DNA from: Sparassis latifolia
Taxonomy: Eukaryota > Basidiomycota > Agaricomycetes > Polyporales > Sparassidaceae
Assembly (NCBI GenBank): GCA_018466975.1
Contig: CM031560.1
Span: forward strand, 496,001 to 560,000
DNA: 64,000 nt
Reading direction: 5' to 3'
The position numbers and the translations under genes were made by a program. Below, piece after piece: positions 34,106 through 43,969 of this stretch. The notes under the pieces were generated by a model, which saw nothing but the letters and a program-made list of their open reading frames with translations, ran no database searches and had not been told where the DNA came from. The first letter of the stretch is position 1. The number at the start of each line of letters is the position of its first letter.

Positions 34106-36736
34106 TCACTCACGCATATGCCAAATGCGCATCGTGCCATCATCCGACGTGGAGACGATCCTCTTCGCATCGGGTGAGAACTGCATGATGTTAACGCTGT
34201 CCTCGTGCCCCTCGAATGCCGCCAGAGATTTGCCGGTGTCGAGGTCCCACACGCGGATGATATGGTCGCCTGCAACCGTGCAAGCGAGTTTGCCATCGTT
34301 CGAGAACGCGGCGGTATTGATGCCGTCACCGGCCTCGATGCTGAGGATGACGTCGCCGCTGTACGAGTCGCACACTTTGACGAACCCGTCTCCTGCGGCA
34401 GAGAGCACGCGCTTCCCGTCGGCAGAGAATATCGCGGACCACACCGCACCTGCGTGCTCGCGCAGAGTAACAAGTTCCTCCCCTGTTTCCGTGCGCCATA
34501 CGCGCGCGCTCCCGTCGTCCGCGCCAGTCAGTATGCGCCGCGTGTCCGGCGAGAATACGAGCGAATAGATCACACCCTCGTGCCCGCGCATCACTGCCAA
34601 CGCTGCACCGGTCTCTACGTCCCACACTCGCGCGGTACAGTCCGCGCCCGTAGATGCGACTTTCTCCCCGCCCGGGGAGAACTGCACCAGCATCACCATC
34701 GCCGTGTGTCCCCTCAGCTCGTGCTTCGCAGCCCCGCTCATCGCATCCCACAGCCGCACCGTAAAGTCGACTGAGCCCGTCGCGATTGTGCGCCCATTTG
34801 GCGAGAACGCAATCGTGTCCACGAATCCATCGTGCCCCACCAGAGTCGCGCGCGGCTGGTCCGCGTTCGTACGCGTCTCCCACACTTGCAGCGTGCCGTC
34901 GCGCGCTGCGGTCACGAACGCGCTGCTGTCTGGGTTGAACGCGATAGCGCAGATGGCGTCCTCGTTATCTTTGCGCGTGACCAAGGGGTCCCCTCCATCT
35001 GCGGGCCAGATAGTGATCGAGCCATCCTCGGATCCGCTCACGACGCGGCTCCCATCTGGCGAGTACGCGAGAGAGGTGATTCCGCCTGCGTTTTGTTCAA
35101 TGTGATGTTTCGAGCTGCGCGTGGGTGGCTTGGACGACCCTTCCACACCGGGGTCAGACGGTCTAGCGGTCGGCCTCTGCGGTGGAGAGTAATCGCTACC
35201 ACTTGGATCTATGGGGCCTACGCCGCCGGTATTAGCAAGATTGCCACTTGCACTCTCTACTGGCTTGTTTTCTACGCTTGAGGTGGAAGTCTGCTCAGGA
35301 GCACTGGCTGCGGGATTGACCTCGAATGTTTCGAATGAGAGTGATCCGACTAAAACATCGTTGGAGACTTATTGTTAGACGCGGAGACTATGATCACTCA
35401 CCACCGTCCTCGTTTACTTCGATTTCTGGTAATGTTCTCTCCAGGTACTCGCGGATGTCATCGGGAATTTGATTGTCCTTATAGCCAACGTAAGATACAC
35501 GAATGGTAGCGGAAAATGACGACTGCGCCACATACGCAGAGAGTTACTATGTCTTCCGTACTAGCGACCGCAACTTCTGCTTCTGAGTGCTGCCATGTAC
35601 CTTGTGAGCCTGACATGCAACGGAGAGTTTCGAGAGTGCATACCACAAGGATATAATCCAAAACAAAATCGACCGGATCCCAAGGCTGCACGTCTGTGTG
35701 AGTGATCAACGTCGTCCCATAGCTTCAGCCTTACCTTGTGAGGCGCCGGCACCTCTTCGAGGATGTCAGAGTCATCCGAATCAATGCTACTTGTATCTGC
35801 AGCCATAACTTGATCGTCGTCTGTACCATCTCTGTGGTAGTGCAGGTCTTTAGGCTTTGCAGCAGCTTCCAACTTTTTCAGGAAGAACCAGCGTGTCCTC
35901 AGCTTGAAATAGTGCAGGAAAACACACTGATCCTTTGGAAAATCTGTGGGCTCATTTGGTTGTTGTGAACTCAGCGCGCCGAGGCGTGGCCCAGTGCGAT
36001 AAAAGGACTGTGGACTCGCCAAGCGAGATGCGGTGACGTTGAACGATGCATTTCCGTATCCGATGGCCGCATTGAAGTCCACCGACGCTTCACGACCATC
36101 CTGAGTGATCGCGCCCACCAACCATTGTGAGGTTTTCACCCATCCGGACACGAATCGAATGTCGTCTTCTTTAAGTTCACCATCCTTGAAGTCAATCCAT
36201 TTCTGGCAGTTAGGGACCATGTAGTTCTTGATACGCCTTCTAGCATTGTGCACCTCCGATTTGGTAGCGGAATCGCTCAAGACTAGGATGGCACCCTGGT
36301 CTTCTGTACACTTGTAGTGAAGCCCGCCACCGGCAGAATTGCTGGTGCAGTGAGCATATCATTCAGTGCGACGGTATGAAATACCTAGTGGATCCACTCA
36401 CTTTCCGATATTTGCGCCGGCGGATGCACTGACACCAAAATTTTGAATGATCCTACTGGATATCGTGCTAGCCGGGATCCAGTTCTCTACTGTATTCAGA
36501 TTCTCCTCCGGGAACTGCAGAGGTTTGAAGTCCTCTGGGGCACCATACTTGTTGAGTTCGGGATTGATGGCATTGAATATGCGGTAGAATCCGCCTTCCT
36601 GAATGTAGCCGACGTCGCCAACGACGACTTCACCGTGTTTCAGAGGAGGCTCGGGGATCCAGAGCGGGTAGCCATACTTATTCTGGAAGAGGAGTTTCGA
36701 GTAGACATCAGCGGCACTGGTCATCTCAGCAACCAT
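34106..36736 (-). CDS. WD40-repeat protein with basidiomycete-type N-terminal domain
   Basis: Minus-strand exons 36736-36402, 36341-35735, 35685-35644, 35589-35536, 35477-35402, 35349-34106; 2,358 nt, 785 residues, all GT-AG and in frame. N-terminal about 260 residues: YSKLLFQNKYGYPLWIPEPP, GDVGYIQEGGFYRIFNA, ASAGANIGK, CTEDQGAILVL, GWVKTSQWLVGAITQDGRE, KDQCVFLHYFKLRTRWFF. This unnamed domain is common in mushroom proteins. A linker follows with PWDPVDFVLDYILV, HSEAEVAVASTEDI and IPDDIREYLERTLPEIEVNE. A disordered Ser/Pro-rich stretch precedes eight WD40 repeats (from SLAYSPDGSRVVSGSEDG to DGTMRIWH), enough for a closed propeller. Function unknown; a scaffold or sensor role is only inference. 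The start ATG at 36736 precedes the conserved block. Confidence 0.85.
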
Positions 36737-37215
36737 GGGATATCGATCGCGGGAGGATTCGATGAGAGAGACAAGAGAGAGAGAGGTGAGTGCGGCCTGC
36801 AAGATGAGATGCGATAGATATGGGAAGAAGCGCTGAGCATGAACGCCCGTAGCGCAGAGGGTACAGCAAGGCAGTGTGAGAACCAGAGCATCGACCACTG
36901 CACGCAGTCTCGCGCAACCACCGGGTTGGCTTTAGAAGGCATAGCCATGATTGCCATGAGGCATGCACTGACCTTCTACCCGCAGTAGATTTTTTGATAT
37001 ACCGCCATCTGGAGCAGAAACAGCGATGCCTCCTAATCCTAGTAGCTGGTCGGATACATAAAATGAAGACGCGCTTGCGGTACGTTTAGAACATGGGGCT
37101 CGACGATGACAGTCGTTGGCGTTCGCGCCTGTCACATCCACGTGTATCGTCACGTGTCACGTGACAATAGCTACAAGTTACCTAGCCAACCGTCAATACG
37201 CCGCACCTGCTTCGT
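36737..37215. other. Intergenic, promoter side of the WD40 gene
   Basis: About 480 bases. CACGTG-like hexamers cluster at 37139-37164 (three overlapping CACGTG/TCACGTG). These could bind bHLH-type regulators, but they lie nearer to the Fe2OG relic's 3' end. Confidence 0.4.
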
Positions 37216-38056
37216 CTACTTCTTCCGTTCCCCGGCCTTTCCAATCTCGACAATGAGACACAGGTGCATGTAGGTGCAACCAACGCTGGCCTCATTCCCA
37301 TACGCGATAAAGGGCCTGTCGATTGAGTTATGGTCAAGTGCCTCCGTAACCCAATGCACTTCCATATCCTGCGGAGCATCGAAATTTTCTATAGCGGACA
37401 GTAATTTCCCTCCATAATACTTGCGGAGGTGCTCCCGAAGCGCCATGTCCAAGTAGTCGTCCGACAGATTCACCGCCTTTTCGCATAGTATCTTCACGTC
37501 CGCGTGAACATGGCTTCGCTGCGAGGGGTGTCCACATGGGACTTGAAGAACGACTTTGGGCCTATGGCGCCAGTGAGAAATCTGGTGTCATCGGTACTAC
37601 AGAGACACATACCATAGACATTCAACTTGTACAACTCAGCACGGACAGGCCTAGGCCTTTGCGCCTCCAGGAGGTCTGTTTGAATGGCCGTGAGGAGACC
37701 TGCGCGAGAAGCATTGAACTGCATAGCGAATGCTGAGGTGTTGAGTTTCCCCGCCTTCCTGTACGACTGGTCGAGGACGTCCGTCTCAGCGACGCCGAAT
37801 GTGGCCGCATCGCAGGTTTCCGCGAGGTCCTTCAGATCTTCCTCGGATGCGTTCGACAAGTCCACTCGCCTTCACGACAGAGGTAGTAAGAAATCCGCAT
37901 TCTGTGGAGTGTACAAGGCGAGTACCTGGCAATTCTCTCCTTTCCGTAGAACAGGATAAAATCATCAGCCGGCACAGCGAGAGTGCCACTACAATAAGGG
38001 GGCTTGTTATTGATGAAGGATCCGAGAACATCCAGTTCTTGTTCTAGCGTAGGCAT
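37216..38056 (-). pseudogene. Fe2OG oxygenase relic, copy 3 (catalytic core deleted)
   Basis: This copy shows the family's N-terminus. Exon 1 is 38056-37926 (MPTLEQELDVLGSFINNKPP, then FILFYGKERIAR). A 56-nt intron is at 37870-37925. Exon 2 reads DLSNASEEDLKDLAE, ATFGVAETDVLDQSYRKAGK and AELYKLNVYG, then a GTATGT intron, then FKSHVDTPRSEAMF with the iron-binding H-x-D. Directly after MF (about 37512) the sequence jumps, out of frame, to VKILCEKAVNLSDDYLD and the C-terminal block ending GKAGERKK. The deleted middle would hold the distal His, the 2-oxoglutarate Arg and most of the jelly roll, so no activity is expected. Confidence 0.8.
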
Positions 38057-38944
38057 CGTGAAATGTAGACAGTGGTGCTGGTGCTGGCGGAGGCAGTTAT
38101 GAGATGGCTCAGGCTTTATGCCCACCTGCACGAGGGTTCGATGCGTAAGGGATGAAACAAGGTAAGGAACCAATCGCGAACAAGACGTACTCATCACGTG
38201 GACGAACGCGCTCACGCATAGTCATTCTGCGCAAAATGTGAACGGTCGGATATATTGTCCATCAATAGTTCAGTCTGCTTCTGCGTTCCCGACCGTTATT
38301 GAGTAAACTGGAACTCGATGCCCTCTAGAAGTAAGAGGTAAGAGTATGATCTCAAGGGGCGTCTCCGACATACCCCCACCATGCTCCAGGAACGAAGGCA
38401 TGACCGAACCCCTGAAAATATTATCTCCCAGAGACCGCTTTTTTACGCCGACAACGAACTGGCGGATTCAAATGTCATAGCGAAAGCACTAGTGGGCCGC
38501 GATTTACATCGCTAAGATTGCTGGACTAAACAAGCTCTGCGAATTAGATGTCACATGCTGCAATTGGACCAGATGACAGAACTGATCACAAGTGGAAGGA
38601 TGACTTGTGTGATAGCAAAGCGTAGGGTGCAAACATGATGGATTCATACCCAGTCATCTCGATACTTCAGGCAAACATGTCCAGCATGAGTACAAGAAAC
38701 TGCAACACGTCCATTCAAGTTCTTCTTGAAACGAAAATTCTCTGACAACGATTCGACTAATCAGAAAGGAAGAATCAAACGTGCACGTAGCTTCGATTAG
38801 GTACACGAGTCAGATGTGTCTTCCACGCATAAAACATATCAGTCGTACGCATAGCGGCCTCCGTCGGCATATTTCTCGCCCAGAAGCCAAACTCAGAGCC
38901 TTCCGGGAATTCACTCGTCGTCCTGTAGCGTAGACAAGTAGTGC
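38057..38944. other. Intergenic stretch, no gene recognised
   Basis: Nearly 900 bases between the Fe2OG relic and the AP-2 sigma gene. No long open frame, no TIR pair and no tRNA-like structure was found by eye. Confidence 0.5.
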
Positions 38945-39639
38945 TCATTCCAGTTTCTCTAGTTCTTCAAGGCGAGATAGTACCACATCTTTGCTTGTCT
39001 CTTCGATCTCCCCGGCTAGAAATACCTCATCCAAAATGGCGTAAACCTGGTTTAAGTCGCACATGAGGACAGCTCCCAGGAATGACAAGTGAAAGTAACC
39101 TTATAGAAATTGAACACCAAGTCGAGTTCGCAGACATTATCAAAGAATGAATCTGAAGTGAAGGTCAGCATTGAATTGTACCGAAGCGCCGATGAACCCA
39201 CCAAGGACTTCAACAAACAGATGGATGGCCTCCAAATATGCCAGCTCGTTGTCATCCGCATCCACGCAGACGCAGAAAAACAGGCCGGCGTAGCGTCTGT
39301 ATACTACTTTGTGGTTGCGGAACTATCGTACACAAGAGCGTCAGACTACACTCCGCAGACAGAGACTCTGACACACCTCGACGAAATTCGACTGATACTT
39401 TTGGTCCCGCGGCGCGACCAGCCTGTGGACTTCTCCACGAAGGCGAACCTAGAGCTTTTTGAGTATGACAGATTTATATCTCGAGATATATCCATACCTT
39501 CTCATCGTCATCGTAGGGAACGTACCACTTCGACAACCGCGTCTTTCCCTGGCGATTCTGATTCTATCGTGAGACCCGCTCTTCAGCCTCAATGAGTGCC
39601 GCATCACTTACTGACCTGAACCAGGATGAATCTTATCAT
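38945..39639 (-). CDS. APS2: AP-2 complex sigma (small) subunit
   Basis: Small chain of the clathrin adaptor AP-2, acting in endocytosis at the plasma membrane and, in animals, binding acidic dileucine cargo. Minus-strand exons 39639-39616 (MIRFILVQ), 39557-39498, 39448-39377, 39322-39202, 39152-39100, 39046-38945; 432 nt, 143 residues, almost exactly the family length. All five introns are short GT-AG. Sequence: [123 protein letters not shown] with NFVEFRNHK fits sigma-2 better than sigma-1. The first exon of only eight codons is easily missed by gene finders. Confidence 0.93.
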
Positions 39640-40285
39640 GGCAAGGTTTCTTGAGGGTCTTCTGCAGTGGATATGCGCCAGGCCTCTGGCCGGTGTAAGT
39701 CAAGGTGCAAATAAGATTGCCGACGGGCGCCAATATTTACAAAACAGCTCGATTTGGCAAGTGCAGTAATTCACGCCCCCGAGGCTCAAACAGCCGCGTG
39801 CGACATCATGGATCAGCGCGCCAGCTATGACGATACGACAAGCAGCATACACAGGGAGTATTCTTAAACTTAGGTCTTCACATCGCCGATCCTGATATGG
39901 GCCCTCACATGCACACCTCGGACTGTACATGTGGTCAAGCTTCGCGAGCGAACACAAATTTGACAACTAGTTTCGCTTCCTCACTTGATATCCCGTTCCC
40001 CTGCGCCGCGCCTTGAAACTTGAAGCTTGAAGCTTGAAGCTTGAGGTCTTGAGAGCGCACTGACAAATTAAACTTTCAGCGAAGACTGCGACAAGGATGT
40101 ATCACGTCCACATCTAGCATCCTATGTAATTGCACATGTCTTTTACAATGCACCCCATGTCCATCGGTTCGCCATGCTGATCATCCGTGCCATTCGATCG
40201 CTACCCGAGCCAGAACCACCACGGTCCATAGGAGTATTACGGGGAATTGTACCACTTTTCTACGTGGGCAGAATACCCAGCCTGC
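39640..40285. other. Intergenic with short tandem repeat
   Basis: No gene recognised. At 40017-40046 there are about four tandem copies of a 7-mer AGCTTGA/CTTGAAG. A looser run of the same word occurs near 29590-29670. Confidence 0.5.
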
Positions 40286-42006
40286 CTACCGCTCGGACAT
40301 ATGCGCGAGATAATCAGACAGCTTGACAAGGTAGACGTTAGTAGCTAAACCCGATTAAGTGAAAGACTGCACACCTTTAAAGCCGAACTCCTGATGTTCT
40401 CAGCAGCGTTCTGAACGTCTGGGTTAGCCAGCACGCGTGAGATCGCGTCTTTCGCCGCCATCTCGAAGCCCTGCAGCGAACCGTCACCCAGCAGGCCATC
40501 CGAGCCACCCCCCATACCACCGAGATCCTCATCCTCCTCGCGTCCGAAGTACTGGTTCGAAGAAATAGAGGACGCGCCCTGGAAAGACTGCAGTCGCGAT
40601 TGGGCCTCGCTGATCGCGTTCGGATCGTACGCGTTCCGTCCAAAATACATGTCGGACGATATCGCCTTCTGGTTGCCGAACTTCTCCCGCGCCGTCGTCG
40701 GTGCATCGTCTTGTACAGATGGACTGGGATTGGTGCTGGTAGTCAGTGACACATCGGCGTACGGTAGGTATAATCTCACCCAGCCTTCGGAGACGCAGCA
40801 GGAATAGCGCCGAAGCCCAGCCTCTTCATGCCCATGCCTAACCGCTCCATGTCGTGCGCATTGCCCTTAGGCTTAAGTTCCACAGGTGCTGCAGAGACCA
40901 CGGGTGTCTTAGCCTTCGCACTAAGCGGTGTATTGATTAGCTCTTCTGCCGTTTTCCTCTCCCGCTCCTCTTCTTCCGCCTTCTCTCGCTCACGGTCGTA
41001 TCCTAACTGCCGCACACGCTCAGCCTCCTCTGCTGCACGCCTTTCAGCCTCTGCAAAGTCGAGAGGGGCAACGGCCTTCTTCGCTCCGAGTCCACCGAGT
41101 TTCGACCTCTTGGGCGCGGGGGCTGAATTGGTAGCAACAGAGCTTGTGGAAGAGGAGGTAAGGCGGGATGCGCCGAGCTTGGACGTGGGACGAGAACCTG
41201 GCACGGATGAAGTGCCAGAGCGGAGAGAGGATGAGCTGATGGTGCGGGGTGTGGGAGGTGGGCTGTCGGAAGCAGACTCGCTCAATGACCTGCCAAGCGA
41301 AACCGGAGCCGGCTTGGACGCGAAGAATGCAGGTGACCGTGGGGTTGCGGGATTGTTCCACGAAGCGAAGAAATCGTCGTCGTTCTCAGCTGAGGGAGTA
41401 GATGACGTAGAGGCATCGGTGACTCCGTCGACCACTATCCGGGTGGGAAATCTAGTGCGCGATGAACAGATATAGCAGCATACAGCGACAATATACACAC
41501 TTGGTAACATCCTCTTTCACTCGTTTCGCAAGCTCTTCCTTGTACAGCTCTGCAATTCGGCTGGTGTATTTCTTCTTCGGGTCTGCATCTTGGAGAATCA
41601 TCGAACCACCATGTCTTGTGAAGAAATCCTTAGCAGATGCATTGCCACCAACTTTCATATTCCGCAACTGATTAAGTTGCCAGCTGTCAAGGTTGGTTGA
41701 TCTGGTAGATTTTGGGCATGAGCGCACGGTGGAGGGAGGACACGTAGGCTGACAGACGCTCACCGGACAAAGCTGATGTGTACCCCCATGTTACGATGCA
41801 TACTCGAGCAGTCAAGACAGATATATACTGCAAATGTGACGCTAGCCCAAGTCGGATTGCGGGCTTGGCAGTCGAAGCACATCTGCTTGATGTTAATGTA
41901 GGTCTGGCAGCAGGTGAACATCAGGACTCGCCTTGTTCCCCTTCTGCGCCGTCAAAACTTTGAAAACCTGTTCCGTCTCGGCTTTGGAAGGATCTTCCAT
42001 GTTCAT
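40286..42006 (-). CDS. GLO3: ArfGAP, Glo3 / ARFGAP2-3 type
   Basis: GTPase-activating protein for Arf1 in COPI retrograde transport. Minus-strand exons 42006-41932, 41882-41764, 41701-41501, 41451-40780, 40735-40375, 40321-40286; 1,464 nt, 487 residues. The ArfGAP zinc finger is intact: CFDC then CLDC sixteen residues on, followed by [19 protein letters not shown] with the arginine finger. The Ala/Ser-rich middle has a charged helix ([18 protein letters not shown]). Two Glo3-type motifs, [10 protein letters not shown] and [11 protein letters not shown], sit near the C-terminus and support Glo3 over Gcs1. The last exon is 12 codons ([11 protein letters not shown]). Intron 1 (41883-41931) starts GCGAGT, a GC-AG donor needed to join GNK to MCFDC. 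The start may be 42006 or the second Met at 42000. Confidence 0.92.
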
Positions 42007-42283
42007 GTTTGCAGGATAATTGCGTGGCTCGCAGGTAGAGAGTAAGCCGAACGATGTCGAGGAGGTTGTTGATCAAGCAGAATTCACAATGTATGCAGTC
42101 TCGGCAGCAGCCGGTGACGAAAGGTCGAGCTAACTACACTAGAAGTGACGTAAGTAGCTGTTCTTACCATCCAGCTTTCGGAGCGTGAATATCCTGCTAA
42201 CCCTTGAAAGCTTGAACGTTCGAACCCAAGAGCACTGTCCAGCTTACCGCTGCTGCTGTGCTGCTGCAGGACTTCGTCACGAA
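42007..42283. promoter_or_regulatory. Likely bidirectional promoter between ArfGAP and GNAT genes
   Basis: Fewer than 350 bases separate the two divergent coding starts. No sharp motif is visible; the call rests on layout only. Confidence 0.4.
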
Positions 42284-42353
42284 ATGGCCTCTGAACTTGG
42301 CACGTATACATGAGTATTTCTACGACCATTTCTTGTCTGACAATGCTGTTTAG

Positions 42354-42835
42354 AGGCAGTACAGATCTGGGCGATCTCCGCTGACCAGACCATTCCTCTG
42401 CGTCACTCCGTTCTCTGGCCTGACCATCCCTCGTCTTATGTCCGTATTCCAGAGGACGATCTCGCATACCATTATGCAGCATTCATCCCCTCCCGTGACG
42501 AACCCGTGGCTGTCATATCTGTCTTCAAAGAGTCCTTGCCGGCTCTGCCAGTGTCGTCCTCCAAAGCTGCGGAAAGCCGGGAGACTTACAGCAATGCGGC
42601 TCGTTTCCGCAAGTTTGCTTGTGACCCATCGTACCAAGGTCGCGGTATTGGCACGAAGCTTTTGGAGTACGTATTCTGCACCGCGCGTGCAGAATTGTCA
42701 TGCGGCACGGTCTGGTGCGATGCGCGGGTGTCGACTGTGCCGTGGTATGAACGGAGAGGTATGACACCATTTGGAGAAATATTTATAAAGAGCGGCATGG
42801 AATACATTCGAATGCAGCGGCGTTTGCCTGATTGA
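42354..42835 (+). CDS. GNAT-family N-acetyltransferase
   Basis: Reads AVQIWAISADQTIPLRHSVL, WPDHPSSYVRIPEDDLAYHY, AAFIPSRDEPVAVISVFKES, FRKFACDPSYQGRGIGTKLL, VWCDARVSTVPWYERRGM, stop at 42835. The acetyl-CoA loop Q-G-R-G-I-G is intact and a final beta segment follows. About 160 residues, the size of a stand-alone GNAT domain. The first exon is not settled. A donor at 42304 (GTATAC) and an acceptor at 42353 would join in phase to an upstream frame reading FVTKWPLNLA. The nearby ATG at 42284 gives the wrong phase. Substrate unknown. It is divergent from the ArfGAP gene. Confidence 0.82.
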
Positions 42836-43062
42836 TGTGTTTCTCCCCATCGCCTGTTATTCATTGGTAAAGTGACTTCTGGACCCGCGCGACTCCCCAC
42901 CGAATGTACGATACCAAGATACCATCTGCAAAAGCTAGTGCTAGTACGGTGCTGTTTCTGTTGTGACTGCCTTGTTTGGCCCTGTTCATATCCAGTATCA
43001 GGCTCCTAAAACCAGCCGTCGCTATAGTGTTCTCGCTTTATCCCACCATATGTTTTGAGAGA

Positions 43063-43160
43063 TCATGTGATATATATATTTTATGAGACTTACCCGATTG
43101 AGCGAGAAAATAGCCGAACAAGAGGAGGAGAACACTATAGGACGGCTGGCCTATAATGTC
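43063..43160 (+). repeat. Left long terminal inverted repeat of the Plavaka element
   Basis: Matches the inverse of 52940-53041 from TCATGTGATATATATATTTT on the outside to GGCCTATAATGTC on the inside. It lacks a 4-base CCTC present on the right side near 52973-52980. Confidence 0.9.
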
Positions 43161-43240
43161 AACCGAGGTTTCGCCGCTGGCGGGGCGGGTGGGCGCTTAT
43201 CCGGCGCTTCTCACTGTACGGCGAAACCTCGGTTGACATT
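43155..43240. mobile_element. 86-bp hairpin insertion in the left Plavaka end
   Basis: Perfect 22-bp inverted arms (AATGTCAACCGAGGTTTCGC... at 43155-43176 and its inverse at 43219-43240) with a 42-base GC-rich loop. It is absent from the matching place in the right repeat, where ATAATGTCGGAG is continuous. Confidence 0.78.
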
Positions 43241-43280
43241 TGTCGGAGATTTCTGCGGCCCGTTACAACGGCCGGCTTAC

Positions 43281-43709
43281 TAAGGCCCCGTTCGGGTGCT
43301 CGGTGTGGGCAAACCGGGCCCGGTTTGGGCTGGGTCGGATCAATTGGAATAGGACGGAAGCGGCCTTTTAACGTAGTCGTCATTTACATGTCACTCCAAA
43401 GTCACAATGATGGAAAAGTACACGTGACACAAAGCCGCTGGGTCTCAAGCGTACAACCCTATTCCAGGACAAGGGTGACCTATTGATTGGCTGATCCAAG
43501 GTGGCCCGGTCTAGGCAATCCAAAAATGAGTCTGGATCTCTTTCGAAATCAGTCACAGCGTGATGCTGCTCAACCGGTCGCCAGGGCACATCTGCCGGGT
43601 CGGTTGGTGTCCAAATCCCGCGGAACCTGTTCGGAACCCGCCTCAAAACCCGGTGTCACGTTTTGGCAGGGAAACTGAACTGGACACCGGGCTACCGAAC
43701 GGGGCCTTA
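43281..43709. mobile_element. MITE, about 429 bp, inside the Plavaka element
   Basis: Inverted ends TAAGGCCCCGTTCGG (43281-43295; inverse at 43695-43709), perfect for 15 bp and extending imperfectly to about 27 bp (CTCGGTGT / CCCGGTGT). The interior is GC-rich, includes the palindrome AAACCGGGCCCGGTTT, and has no coding pattern. Confidence 0.72.
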
Positions 43710-43969
43710 TTGAAACGCCCAGCCCGGCGTTGGGAGCCAATCATAACGCTGTTATCACGCAGCAGTCCGAATCCCCAGCATCTGAGCTGGCAGGTGCCGG
43801 CACTGCAACGCCGGGTACACGTTGCAACAGCGTTGCAACGAGTCGTCATTTGTCTGCTATGCCCATGCCCCTAGGGTTACCCCCTCTAGCTGTGTATTGA
43901 CTGGTGTATCATCACTGTACTTGTTACTGTTCATATCTGTGCTTATCTTGTTATATGACAAGCCCCGCA

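Noticed and set aside
34125..34883. Long plus-strand and alternative minus-strand open frames inside the WD40 gene
   Set aside because: These are shadow frames of GC-rich repetitive coding sequence; the WD40 frame has eight clear repeats.
40017..40046. Tandem 7-mer as a possible regulatory array or CRISPR-like repeat
   Set aside because: Only about four adjacent copies without spacers; an ordinary microsatellite.
42284..42303. ATG at 42284 as first exon of the GNAT gene
   Set aside because: Its phase does not match any usable acceptor before the conserved AVQIWAIS block.
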